A stretch of DNA of 64,000 nt from Melghirimyces profundicolus (GTDB lineage Bacteria; Bacillota; Bacilli; Thermoactinomycetales; DSM-45169), in contig NZ_QBKR01000005.1 in assembly GCF_003054245.1 (NCBI RefSeq), forward strand, positions 62,001 through 126,000, given 5' to 3'. Shown here piece by piece: positions 1 through 7,901 of the stretch (within the stretch, counting starts at the first letter, position 1; every line of letters begins with the position of its first letter). A program made the translations under genes and the position numbers. The notes under the pieces are model-generated. The model ran no database searches. It was given only the letters and a program-made list of their open reading frames with translations, and had not been told where the DNA came from.

Positions 1-741
1 CTGAGAGAAATCCCCCACGTGGAAATCATCCGGATTGGAACACGGGCTCCGGTGGTGTTTCCGCAGCGGATCACCGAAAATCTGTGCAAAATCCTGCGCA
101 AGTATCATCCCGTTTGGTTGAACACCCATTTCAACCACCCGAAGGAATTGACTCCGGAAGCCCGCCGGGCTTGTGAAATGCTGGCCGACGCCGGGGTTCC
201 CCTGGGGAATCAGGCGGTGATTCTGGCCGGAATCAACGATTGTCCCCACATTATGAAGAAGCTGAACTATGAACTGGTCAAAAACCGGGTCCGACCCTAC
301 TACATCTATCAATGCGACCTCTCCGAAGGGATCAGCCATTTCCGGGCTCCGGTGTCCAAAGGGTTGGAGATCATCGAATACTTGCGCGGCCATTCCTCGG
401 GCTACTCCGTTCCCACCTTTGTGGTGGACGCCCCGGGAGGCGGCGGGAAGATCCCGGTGGCTCCCAACTATGTGATTTCCCAGAGCTCCCGAAAAACGAT
501 CTTCCGGAACTTCGAAGGGGTGATCACCTCCTACCCCGAACCGGAGAATTATACGGAACACGATTCCGACAACTGCGAATATTGCCGCGCGTCTGCAGGG
601 AAAAACATCGGCATCGCTTCTCTGATGTCGGACGAACGGCTCAATCTGGAACCCAAGGTGCTCACCCGGGAGAATCGCCGTGGGGACTTTGAACGGAAAA
701 AGAGGAGAATCCGCAAAGAAAATTCCGCCACAAAGGCCTGA
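1..741 (+). CDS. kamA: Lysine 2,3-aminomutase, C-terminal part (5' end outside window)
   Basis: This is a radical-SAM, PLP-dependent enzyme that converts L-lysine to L-beta-lysine, the first step of the lysine fermentation pathway. The frame is open from base 1, so 246 residues are seen and the N-terminal CxxxCxxC cluster motif is missing. The sequence matches the family C-terminal half: [35 protein letters not shown] (about 313-345) and [10 protein letters not shown] (about 424-450). The two aspartates that contact the epsilon-amino group in the clostridial enzyme (in CDLS and VVDAP) are both kept. Glutamate 2,3-aminomutases replace them with Lys and Asn, so lysine is the likely substrate. 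A CxxC near the C-terminus fits the zinc site of the family. kamB follows after 3 bases, so the two are co-transcribed. Confidence 0.93.
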   Translation: MREIPHVEIIRIGTRAPVVFPQRITENLCKILRKYHPVWLNTHFNHPKELTPEARRACEMLADAGVPLGNQAVILAGINDCPHIMKKLNYELVKNRVRPYYIYQCDLSEGISHFRAPVSKGLEIIEYLRGHSSGYSVPTFVVDAPGGGGKIPVAPNYVISQSSRKTIFRNFEGVITSYPEPENYTEHDSDNCEYCRASAGKNIGIASLMSDERLNLEPKVLTRENRRGDFERKKRRIRKENSATKA

Positions 742-744
742 CCC

Positions 745-1803
745 ATGCAGGACCGATGGAAAAAGGGAAGGGTTCATTCCCTTGCCGTGGTGGGCCTGGC
801 CAAAAACGCGGGCAAAACGACGGTGCTCAACACCCTGGCTTCCCGGTTGGAGGCGGAGGGCCGCTCTGTCGGATTCCTCAGCATCGGGGTGGACGGAGAA
901 GAGCGGGACGTCTGGACGTTGAAAAAAAAACCCCCCGTCGTTCTCCCTCCTGGAAGCCTGGCGGCCACCGCCGCCTCCCTTCTCGATGAAAAAGGAGGGG
1001 ATTGGGAACTTTTGGAGACCACCCCGCTGAACACCCCCCTGGGGCCGGTCACCTTGGCCCGGGCCCTGCGGCGGGTCCGGGTGAAACTGGCCGGTGTGAC
1101 AAGAAAGGAAGGGGTCCGGGAGGTCCTCACCCGGTTTCGGGAACGGGGAGCGGAACAGATCCTGGTGGACGGCGCTTACGACCGAAAAGCGGCGGCCAGT
1201 CCCTGGATCACCGATGCGGCGATCTGTGTCGCAGGAGCCGCCATCGCCCGATCCCTGGACGGTTTGATGGAAAAAACGGAGGAAGCGGTCCACCTTCTCA
1301 CCCTCCCCGAAGCGAAGGATCCCCTTCTCCGGTCGGCGGCGGAACAGGCCGTCACCGAAAATCGACTGGTGGGGATTCGAAAGGGCCGGGTGGAGGCACT
1401 CCCCTGTTCCTCCCTTCTCCTCGCCGATCGGGTGCGGGAGGTGCTCGACGGGGGGGAATGGCGGGGTTTGGCCCTTCCCGGTTCCTTGACGGACCGGGGT
1501 TTGGAACGGTTGAGAGGCGCGGGACATCCTGTTGACCTCGTTCTGGCGGATCCCACCCGTGCCTTTGTTTCCCTTCGTTCCCTCCGGCGTTTTTACCGGG
1601 AGGGGAGCACCCTTTCCTGTCTGCGGGTCGTTCGTTTGGCCGCCGTCGCGGTCAACCCCGTCAGCCCCTCGGGATACACCTTTGATCCGGGGGAGATGAA
1701 GGAAAGGACGGCCCGGATTTGCCATCCCGTTCCGGTCTTTGACGCGGTCCGGGACGGGGTCGATGGATTGGAGGAGATCAAGCGGAACATAAGCGGGGGA
1801 TGA
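745..1803 (+). CDS. kamB: Lysine 5,6-aminomutase reactivase subunit KamB
   Basis: The protein has 352 residues and a P-loop, GLAKNAGKTT, at residues 17-26, as expected of a nucleotide-binding helper. KamB homologues lie between kamA and kamC in lysine-fermenting bacteria and are annotated as a reactivase subunit that exchanges damaged cobalamin on lysine 5,6-aminomutase. Assignment here rests on the P-loop, the length and the kamA-B-C-D-E order. The gene starts with ATG 3 bases after kamA, with an AAAGG-type ribosome site inside the kamA end, and stops 3 bases before kamC. Outside the P-loop I see no recognised motif. A plain P-loop protein of other function is the alternative, but the context makes this unlikely. 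Confidence 0.8.
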   Translation: MQDRWKKGRVHSLAVVGLAKNAGKTTVLNTLASRLEAEGRSVGFLSIGVDGEERDVWTLKKKPPVVLPPGSLAATAASLLDEKGGDWELLETTPLNTPLGPVTLARALRRVRVKLAGVTRKEGVREVLTRFRERGAEQILVDGAYDRKAAASPWITDAAICVAGAAIARSLDGLMEKTEEAVHLLTLPEAKDPLLRSAAEQAVTENRLVGIRKGRVEALPCSSLLLADRVREVLDGGEWRGLALPGSLTDRGLERLRGAGHPVDLVLADPTRAFVSLRSLRRFYREGSTLSCLRVVRLAAVAVNPVSPSGYTFDPGEMKERTARICHPVPVFDAVRDGVDGLEEIKRNISGG

Positions 1804-1806
1804 ACG

Positions 1807-3450
1807 GTGTGGATGGATGACCTTACCCGGCGGGCTCTCCGCTGGGAAGATGTGTGGTCGAAGTTTAGGCCCCGGACCCCGATGGGGCAGCGTGCCAAAG
1901 AGTCGCTGCCCCCTTTCATGCCCGGGGAGGAAAGCGAATGGCAGGAGGTCCTCACGGAACAACAACAGCTCTTGCAGGCTTTCGGCAACGATCCGGCCGG
2001 TGCGGACCGTGTGGATTACCACCTGTCCAGACTGACGGACCCAACAGGCGTGATCCGGATGCTGGAGTCGGGGGAAGTTCCCAAGGTGTCGGACTGGTTC
2101 CGGGTGAAGACATTTTTGTGGCACGGGGAAAAACTGTCTTCCCTGATCCGGAAGGCGGTGCCCCGGTTCCGCATGGAGACGGCGGCGGAGGAGTGGGCAT
2201 CCGCCCTGCGTCTCTTGAATCCCGCTCCTTCCCTGGGGCCTTCTTTTTCCCTTTCCGATGACTTCGACTCCCGGTTGAAGGCGCTCAGACGGGCGTGGGA
2301 AGAGGAGGATCGCCGGGTGCGGGAGACGGCGGAACGGACCGCCCGGGATGTGGAACGGGATTTTCCTCTTCGGCGCAACGGGGAAGGAGAGTGGGTGGTG
2401 GACCGTCGGTCCGGCCATCTCCCTGCCCTGGAACGGGACTCCCGGATCCGGCGGGTGAGGGAGACCCCCTTTGATGCCGTGTTCCGGCCCGTTTCCACAC
2501 CGAAACGGAAAGAAGCCCTCCGTCGACGGGAGATTGCCGCCGCCCGGCTGGAAGCCGTCCAAGGGGAGGTGTTGGAAGGACTGGCCGCCTCTTTCCGTTC
2601 CCGGACCGGATTCCTGACCCGGGCGGTGGAGGAGATGGGCCGGCTGGATCTGCAGCGGGCCCGGGCAGAATTGGCGAAAGGGTGGGGGGGTGTCCGACCG
2701 GAACCCGATCCCGATGTGTTCCGGATCGTGGGCGGGGTCCATCCCGCAGTGGCTGCTTCCCTGGAATCCAAGGGCCGGCGGTTTTCACCGGTGGATGTGA
2801 CGGTTCTCAGGGGGGCGACTGTGATCATCGGTCCCAACATGGGCGGAAAAACCGTGACCCTCACCACGGTGGGGTTCATCGCCGCCTTGGGGCAGTACGG
2901 GTTTTTGGTTCCCGCCCGTTCCTGTTCCATGCCCCTGGTTCCCTGGATCGTCGGGATCATCGGTGATGCTCAGGAGACCCGGAGCGGCCTGAGTACATTC
3001 GGGGCGGAAGTGCGGCGGATCGTCGGGTCTCTGGAACGGGGCTCCGACGGTCTCCTGCTCATCGATGAACCGGGACGGGGGACCAACCCGGTGGAGGGGG
3101 GCGCCCTCGCGGCGGCGCTGACCCGGCACCTGGCGAAACGTACCCTTTGGTCCCTTCAGGTGACCCATTTCCGGGAAGTGTTGGAGGTGAAGGAGGCCCG
3201 GGTGTATCGGGTGGCGGGTTTGTGGGGTCCGGGCGCCCTGTCTCCGGAGGGGGCGGAGGAACCTTGGGAAAGGGCGTTGGAAAAGCGAATGGATTACCGG
3301 CTCCTTCCTTGGTCGGGGGAACCGATGCCTCGGAACGCTCTGGACATCGCCGGCATACTGGGATTGCCCCCGGACATTTTGCGTGAGGCCCGGAAGCGGA
3401 TCGGAGAGAAATCGGACGGATCGATGGAGAACAAGGGGGTTGGAAAATGA
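1807..3450 (+). CDS. kamC: Lysine 5,6-aminomutase reactivase ATPase KamC (MutS-like)
   Basis: This 547-residue protein has a MutS-type ATPase domain in its C-terminal half: Walker A GPNMGGKT at residues 342-349, the MutS-family GLSTFGAE segment near 394, and Walker B LLLIDEPGRG with Asp420/Glu421. The first ~330 residues are charged and helical, without the mismatch-recognition domain of MutS1. This fits KamC, the ATPase partner of KamB, rather than a DNA repair MutS. The start is GTG at 1807, 6 bases after a GCGGGGGA ribosome site; ATG at 1813 is a possible alternative. The stop overlaps the kamD start by 4 bases, indicating translational coupling with the enzyme it serves. Confidence 0.85.
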   Translation: MWMDDLTRRALRWEDVWSKFRPRTPMGQRAKESLPPFMPGEESEWQEVLTEQQQLLQAFGNDPAGADRVDYHLSRLTDPTGVIRMLESGEVPKVSDWFRVKTFLWHGEKLSSLIRKAVPRFRMETAAEEWASALRLLNPAPSLGPSFSLSDDFDSRLKALRRAWEEEDRRVRETAERTARDVERDFPLRRNGEGEWVVDRRSGHLPALERDSRIRRVRETPFDAVFRPVSTPKRKEALRRREIAAARLEAVQGEVLEGLAASFRSRTGFLTRAVEEMGRLDLQRARAELAKGWGGVRPEPDPDVFRIVGGVHPAVAASLESKGRRFSPVDVTVLRGATVIIGPNMGGKTVTLTTVGFIAALGQYGFLVPARSCSMPLVPWIVGIIGDAQETRSGLSTFGAEVRRIVGSLERGSDGLLLIDEPGRGTNPVEGGALAAALTRHLAKRTLWSLQVTHFREVLEVKEARVYRVAGLWGPGALSPEGAEEPWERALEKRMDYRLLPWSGEPMPRNALDIAGILGLPPDILREARKRIGEKSDGSMENKGVGK

Positions 3451-5054
3451 ACGGGAAACTGCGGCTGAATCCGGATCAAATCCGCCGGGCGAGAAAGGCG
3501 GCGGCCCGGATTGCCGCCGATGTGGACACCTGCATCGGGAAGCGGACGACGGTGGCGGTGGAACGGACGGTTTTGCGGTTGATGGGGGTCGACGGCGTGA
3601 ATTTGGACGGGGTCCCCCTTCCCAATGTGGTGGTGGATCGCCTTCTGGAAAAAGAAGGCCTGTCCGCGGGGGCTGCCACCTGGGTGGTGAACGCGTCGCT
3701 CCATTACGGTCTTTCTCCCCGGGAGGTGGCGGAGCAAACGGCCGCCGGTTCCCTGGACCTGGTCAGTGTCCCCCGGGCCGGGCGGGAATCCCTCCTGCGG
3801 GAGGGGAGCCGGCTGGCCGCCGGGGGCCTGGACCGAATCGCTGCCAGACGCCGGGAACGGGAAGAGAAGATCGCCCGCCTCGGGGAAGGAAAGAAACCGT
3901 ATCTTTATGTCATCGTCGCCACCGGGGACATATATGAAGATATCGTTCAGGGGAAATCCGCCGCCCGACAGGGGGCCGATATCGTGGCCGTCATCCGGAG
4001 CACCGGACAAAGCCTGATCGACTATGTACCCTATGGCACGACAAGGGAAGGGTTCGGGGGGACGTATGCCACACAGGAGAACTTCCGACTGATGCGACAG
4101 GGGTTGGATGAAGCGGGGGAGGAGGTGGGCCGCTACATTCGCCTCTGCAATTACTGTTCCGGACTCTGCATGCCGGAGATCGCAGCCATGGGTGCGATGG
4201 AACGGCTGGATGTCATGTTGAACGACGCCCTCTACGGAATTCTGTTCCGGGATATCAACATGCAACGGACCTTGATCGACCAGGCATTTTCCCGCATGAT
4301 CAACGGTTATGCCGGGATCATGATCAATACCGGGGAAGACAATTACCTCACCACCGCCGACGCGGTGGAGGCTGCCCACACGGTGCTGGCCTCCCAGTTC
4401 ATCAACGAACAGTTCGCCCGGATGGCCGGCCTTCCGGCAGAGCAGATGGGGTTGGGCCATGCCTTTGAAATGGACCCGGACCTGGAGGACGGGTTCCTGA
4501 TGGAGTTGGCTCAGGCCCAGATGTCCCGGGAGATTTTCCCCAACGCTCCCCTGAAATACATGCCGCCGACCAAACACATGACCGGAAACATCTTCAAAGG
4601 GCACATTCAGGACGCGATGTTCAATCTGGTGGGCATCCTTACCGGTCAAGGGGTGCAACTCCTCGGCATGATGACGGAGGCGATGCATACTCCCCATATC
4701 CACGATCGGAAGCTGGCGATCGAAAACGCCCGGTATATCTTTCACAACGCCCGCCGTCTGGGGGAAGAAATCCGGTTTGTTCCCGGGGGGCGAGTGGAAA
4801 AGCGGGCCCGGGAGGTGCTGGACCGGGCGGTTGGAATGTTGGAAGAAGTGGAATCCATCGGCCTCTTCGCCGCTCTGGAACGGGGGATGCTGGCGGATGT
4901 GAAACGGAGCCGGACCGGAGGGAAGGGGCTGTCGGGGGTTCTGGAAAAAGGGGAGGATTATTACAATCCCTTTGAGATCGAACTGCGGAAACGGCTCGGC
5001 CTCGGTGGGCGGGAGGAGGGAAGCGCCCATGAAAGTGGACTTCAAACGAATTAA
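3447..5054 (+). CDS. kamD: Lysine 5,6-aminomutase alpha subunit
   Basis: This is the large subunit (535 residues) of D-lysine/L-beta-lysine 5,6-aminomutase, which moves the terminal amino group of beta-lysine to give 3,5-diaminohexanoate using PLP and adenosylcobalamin. The central part (about residues 150-420) reads as the family TIM-barrel: ATGDIYEDIVQGKSAARQGAD, STGQSLIDYVPYGTT, a CNYCSGLC cluster of cysteines (234, 237, 241), and NTGEDNYLTTADAVE. Length is typical of KamD. The ATG start overlaps the kamC stop (ATGA), and the 3' end overlaps kamE by 26 bases, as expected for a 1:1 complex. D-ornithine 4,5-aminomutase OraE is the nearest alternative, but OraE carries the cobalamin domain in the same chain and this protein does not. 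Confidence 0.93.
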   Translation: MNGKLRLNPDQIRRARKAAARIAADVDTCIGKRTTVAVERTVLRLMGVDGVNLDGVPLPNVVVDRLLEKEGLSAGAATWVVNASLHYGLSPREVAEQTAAGSLDLVSVPRAGRESLLREGSRLAAGGLDRIAARRREREEKIARLGEGKKPYLYVIVATGDIYEDIVQGKSAARQGADIVAVIRSTGQSLIDYVPYGTTREGFGGTYATQENFRLMRQGLDEAGEEVGRYIRLCNYCSGLCMPEIAAMGAMERLDVMLNDALYGILFRDINMQRTLIDQAFSRMINGYAGIMINTGEDNYLTTADAVEAAHTVLASQFINEQFARMAGLPAEQMGLGHAFEMDPDLEDGFLMELAQAQMSREIFPNAPLKYMPPTKHMTGNIFKGHIQDAMFNLVGILTGQGVQLLGMMTEAMHTPHIHDRKLAIENARYIFHNARRLGEEIRFVPGGRVEKRAREVLDRAVGMLEEVESIGLFAALERGMLADVKRSRTGGKGLSGVLEKGEDYYNPFEIELRKRLGLGGREEGSAHESGLQTN

Positions 5055-5793
5055 ACCTTACGGGGACACGATGGATGACGGAGCGGTCCAACTCAGTTTT
5101 TCCCTCCCCGTTCCCTGCGGAGAGGAGGCCCGGGAAGCGGCGCGGCAATTGGTGGCCAAGATGGGGATGGAAGAACCCCAAGTTTATCACATGGCCGACT
5201 TGGGGGAAGGGTACACCTATTTTATCGTGTACGGGAAGTGTACACACACCGTCGACTTCTCCTCCATCCGGATACCCAAAGTGGAAACGGACCGGATGGA
5301 CTTCTACGGGATCAACCGGTTCATCCGGGAACGGATCGGGCGCAAAGTGGTGGTGCTGGGTGCCTGTACCGGAACCGACGCCCACACCGTCGGCATCGAT
5401 GCCATCATGAATATGAAGGGGTATGACGGGGAATATGGTCTGGAGCGGTATCCCGGGATCGAAGCCTGGAATCTGGGCAGCCAGGTTCCCAACGAGGAAC
5501 TGCTCGCCCAGGCAATCGAACGGAACGCCGATTCCCTCCTCGTCTCCCAGGTAGTGACCCAGAAAGGGGTTCACATCGCCAATCTGACCCAACTGGTGGA
5601 ACTGACCGAAGCGGAGGGGTTGCGGGAGAAACTGATTCTCGTCTGCGGAGGCCCGCGCATCACCCACGAAATGGCCCTGGAACTCGGCTTCGATGCCGGT
5701 TTTGGCCCCGGTTCCCTCGCACCTGACGTGGCCTCCTTCATCGTCCGCGAACTGGCACGCCGCAGGGAGGAAAAAGAGAGAACCGGGTCGTGA
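5029..5793 (+). CDS. kamE: Lysine 5,6-aminomutase beta (cobalamin-binding) subunit
   Basis: The beta subunit of 254 residues carries the base-off cobalamin-binding domain. The motif DxHxxG is present as DAHTVG at residues 117-122, with His119 the predicted lower cobalt ligand. Lys130, shortly after in IMNMKGYDG, is the likely lysine that forms the internal aldimine with PLP in the open state (the clostridial counterpart is Lys144 beta); that equivalence is inferred. A Rossmann-type C-terminus with CGGPRITHEMALELGFDAGFGPG follows. The start chosen is ATG 5029, 8 bases after GGGAGGAGGG; an in-frame extension upstream has no ribosome site. It is the last gene of the kam operon and is followed by a terminator hairpin. 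Confidence 0.94.
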   Translation: MKVDFKRIKPYGDTMDDGAVQLSFSLPVPCGEEAREAARQLVAKMGMEEPQVYHMADLGEGYTYFIVYGKCTHTVDFSSIRIPKVETDRMDFYGINRFIRERIGRKVVVLGACTGTDAHTVGIDAIMNMKGYDGEYGLERYPGIEAWNLGSQVPNEELLAQAIERNADSLLVSQVVTQKGVHIANLTQLVELTEAEGLREKLILVCGGPRITHEMALELGFDAGFGPGSLAPDVASFIVRELARRREEKERTGS

Positions 5794-5915
5794 TCAACCG
5801 GTTTCTCCGGGGAAGAAACAGTTGGGGGGCTTCTTTCCTGTAAAATCGTTGGGGAAGAAGGCGAACGACCCATCATGAACCGCCCCTGCCTTTCAACATG
5901 AGAGCATCACACAAA

Positions 5916-5941
5916 CCCGCCCTGATGGGCGGGCTTTTTTG
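5916..5941 (+). terminator. Rho-independent terminator after kamE
   Basis: A perfect 7-bp stem CCCGCCC / GGGCGGG with a TGAT loop is followed by CTTTTTTG. It ends the kam operon about 120 bases after the kamE stop. Confidence 0.9.
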
Positions 5942-5963
5942 CTGAACTTCTTCGATGGGGTAT

Positions 5964-6135
5964 AGAAGCGTTGTGATTTCATGATTGTTTCGTGAAAAGG
6001 GGAAGCGTTTACCCAAAATAGCGACTTCTGTCCTGCTCAGCAGAGAATCAGCCTGTAAGGGCGTTCAGGGGCAAAAGCTTCTCTGTGTTGCATCCGCAGG
6101 CGTTTTCCCCCTGCCCGCAGCAGGCGGCAACGTGA
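5964..6135. repeat. Dispersed palindromic repeat, copy A
   Basis: The left part (AGAAGCGTTGTGATTTCATG, then GAAAAGGGGAAGCGTTTACCC and AGCGACTTCTGTCCTGC) matches the left half of copies B and E at 15489 and 30924. The right half differs: from about 6058 it carries GGGCGTTCAGGGG...TTTTCCCCCTGCC, which is shared with the tail of copy C near 26636. No clear right terminal inverted repeat is visible, so this copy looks truncated or chimeric. No gene is seen in it. Confidence 0.75.
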
Positions 6136-6444
6136 GGGAGCCTCCCAGAGAGCGGGACGCCGCCAATATCATACCCCGATTCGTGTAAAATCAATGCATT
6201 CTGCTCGATTCGGCTCCTGAAGCACTGGGCCAACCGTATTCAACCCTCTTTTTTTCAAAAAAAAGGATTTTTTCTTCGTTTTGGGGTAGATTTATATTAA
6301 CACTTTCGATTCAAAGCGTTTTAAGTTTGGGTTTGGATCCGGTTTCCCGATGGCGGGGCCGGTGCCAACCGGAATCGTCTCTTTTGAATATCAGAAAATT
6401 TTTAATCAATCGGGGTTTTTCCCGGAGAAACGGAGGGGGACGGA
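6136..6444. other. Non-coding spacer and leader of the small zinc-ribbon gene
   Basis: No convincing gene is present. The first part (to about 6235) is GC-rich and may be decayed repeat. From 6240 it becomes AT-rich, with runs such as TTTTTTTCAAAAAAAAGG and TAGATTTATATTAA, consistent with a promoter region for the gene at 6445. I cannot assign -35 and -10 boxes with certainty. Confidence 0.4.
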
Positions 6445-6702
6445 ATGCGGAATCGCAACAGGCACCTTAAGGAAACCGGAAACCGGGTGGTTTACGGCAG
6501 AACGTCCATCCGGGGTGTGATTACCGACCAAACCTGCCCTTCCTGCGGGGCGTCCCTCGTCTATTCCGACGAATACATGGCTTATTGCTGTCTTTTGTGC
6601 AACACCTGGTTGGAGGATTCCTGCGGGAATTCCGAATGCGAAATCTGTCTTACCCGACCGGACACGCCGCTTCCGGGTCCACCGGAAGGATGTTCCCTTT
6701 GA
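6445..6702 (+). CDS. Small cysteine-rich zinc-ribbon-like protein, unknown function
   Basis: This 85-residue protein starts with ATG 4-5 bases after GGAGGGGGACGG, a strong ribosome site. It has nine cysteines arranged CPSC (31, 34), CCLLC (48, 49, 52), then C60, C65 and C68, as expected of one or two zinc knuckles. The N-terminus is basic (RNRNRHLKE), suggesting nucleic-acid or acidic-partner binding, and the C-terminus is proline-rich. I do not recognise the family. It stands alone between a repeat and a pseudogene in the most accessory-looking part of the window. The ribosome site and the regular cysteine spacing argue that it is a real gene. Confidence 0.6.
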   Translation: MRNRNRHLKETGNRVVYGRTSIRGVITDQTCPSCGASLVYSDEYMAYCCLLCNTWLEDSCGNSECEICLTRPDTPLPGPPEGCSL

Positions 6703-6833
6703 GAATCCGCTGTGCCCCGGACCGATGAAAGAAGGGGGGGAAGTCTTGGATCGCCATTCGGGTGACGGGGAGGGTGATGCCGAAGGCGGTGATCCGAGAA
6801 GTCCGAAAATGAAGCCGAGGTTCGGGTCCGGTT

Positions 6834-7421
6834 TCATACGCTTCTCTCTCCTTCCGGTGGATGTTCACTTGGGAGCCATCCCTGTGAACGCAAGACGTGA
6901 AAGGGGAATTCCGCTGTGGAGGGATGGGCGCCGAAAAACTCCGTCATCGACTTCAAAGGAATCCTCATCCGGATCGCCAATCCCAGTGGGGTGAGAGCTT
7001 CGGCCACCCGTTCACCGACAGCGGATGCACCCGTCAATCTCCCTTCCTGATTCCAGCGAAGCTTCAAAAAACCTTCTTCTTCATGATCAAACAGACAGGA
7101 CCGAAAGTTGCGGGAAAGAGGAAGGATGATTTCCCGAACGTTGTCCCCCCCGTCGGCAAGATCCCCGACGGCGGCCGCCTGCGGGTGGTCATTGAAGGAA
7201 AGGGGAGTGCTTCGGTAATCAGGAGGAGCGATCTTCCGTCCCATCGCGTGGAGGACCGCCGTCCGGCCTTCCATCATGCTGAAGACCGCTGAATGGGTTT
7301 GCCGGGCATCCCCCGCGACATAGAGATGGGGGACGTCACTTTGGCCAAAGGTGTTTGTCGGCACCGTCCCCGAAGAATCAAGAAACAGCGACTTGCTGTC
7401 CTGCCCGGCGAATGATCTCAC
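6834..7421 (-). pseudogene. 5'-truncated FAD/NAD(P)-dependent disulfide oxidoreductase remnant
   Basis: The minus-strand frame encodes the C-terminal third of a class I pyridine nucleotide-disulfide oxidoreductase (dihydrolipoamide dehydrogenase / mercuric reductase fold). It has the FAD-binding segment VPHLYVAGDARQ followed by the dimerisation domain with FNDHPQAAAVGDL, GASAVGERVAEAL and FFGAHPSTAEF. The N-terminal FAD motif GxGxxG, the redox CxxxxC and the NAD domain (about 300 residues) are absent from all frames upstream. Homology begins only around the LDSSGTVPTN segment (about 7389), and no ribosome site precedes the frame. The break coincides with a fragment of the dispersed repeat at 7384-7419. 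A cut-down functional protein is unlikely. Confidence 0.75.
7384..7419. repeat. Fragment (F) of the dispersed repeat
   Basis: The stretch CAGCGACTTGCTGTCCTGC...GCGAATGAT aligns with the interior of copy E near 30980-31015 (CAGTGACTTTGCTGTCCTGC...GCGGATGAT) with only a few differences, and more weakly with copy A. It lies exactly where homology of the minus-strand oxidoreductase remnant stops. Confidence 0.6.
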
Positions 7422-7695
7422 GAAAAATCAAAAACCCTTTATGTGAATGATTTCACATAATTCCAATGTATTCAAAAGAGATGGAATTGTCAACCAAAAA
7501 TCAGCCGGATGGAGCGCCCTGCCGGCCTCATTCTGGTGTGGCAAGGCTTCCCCTTCGAGATCAAGACCCCTCTATCGTTCCGTTTTGGAGGAGGGGAGGG
7601 CTCTGTCCGGTTCATGGACCGCTCATTTCCAAAGCGTTTGTCGAAAAGGAAGGGCCTTCTCGACATTTTTCTTTTCACCGGTTACCATAATGAAA

Positions 7696-7709
7696 AGGAA
7701 GCGTTTTCA
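7696..7709 (+). promoter_or_regulatory. Candidate CcpA (cre) site upstream of fadF
   Basis: AGGAAGCGTTTTCA matches 7 of the 8 conserved bases of the cre pattern TGNAANCGNNNNCA (the first T is A). It lies about 45-55 bases upstream of the predicted fadF -10 box. Catabolite repression of acyl-CoA oxidation genes is known in Bacillus; regulation here is inferred. Confidence 0.4.
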
Positions 7710-7723
7710 AGAAAGAAGAAATG

Positions 7724-7758
7724 AAATGAATGAATACCCACTCATTTTGTGGTACAAT
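7724..7758 (+). promoter_or_regulatory. fadF promoter (extended -10) overlapped by a palindromic operator
   Basis: TGGTACAAT at 7750-7758 is an extended -10 element. Upstream, AAATGAATG (7724-7732) and CACTCATTT (7739-7747) form an inverted repeat matching 8 of 9 positions around a 6-base spacer, and contain TGAATGAATA, which resembles half of the B. subtilis FadR (TetR family) operator. The palindrome covers the region where -35 would lie, so binding there would block transcription. A leader of about 140 bases separates the start point from fadF. Confidence 0.45.
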
Positions 7759-7901
7759 GGATGTGCCATTGTGACGGTGAAATCCGTCCCGAAGGGATTC
7801 CGCCGGTAACGGAATCGCGCGAAACGATGAAGGAAGCATTGTCAATCTCCCGTTAACAGTACGAATATTTTTTTTTAGCTGAGTCTTGCGCAAAGGAGTG
7901 G

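Noticed and set aside
7447-7809. Plus-strand open frames of up to 120 codons upstream of fadF
   Set aside because: They lack ribosome sites, overlap the predicted promoter and operator, and have no protein-like composition.
7770-7830. GGTGAAATCCGTCCCG and CGCCGGTAACGG, reminiscent of cobalamin or FMN riboswitch cores
   Set aside because: The other conserved helices of either riboswitch are absent, the leader is too short, and fadF is not a usual target. Kept only as a structured leader remark.
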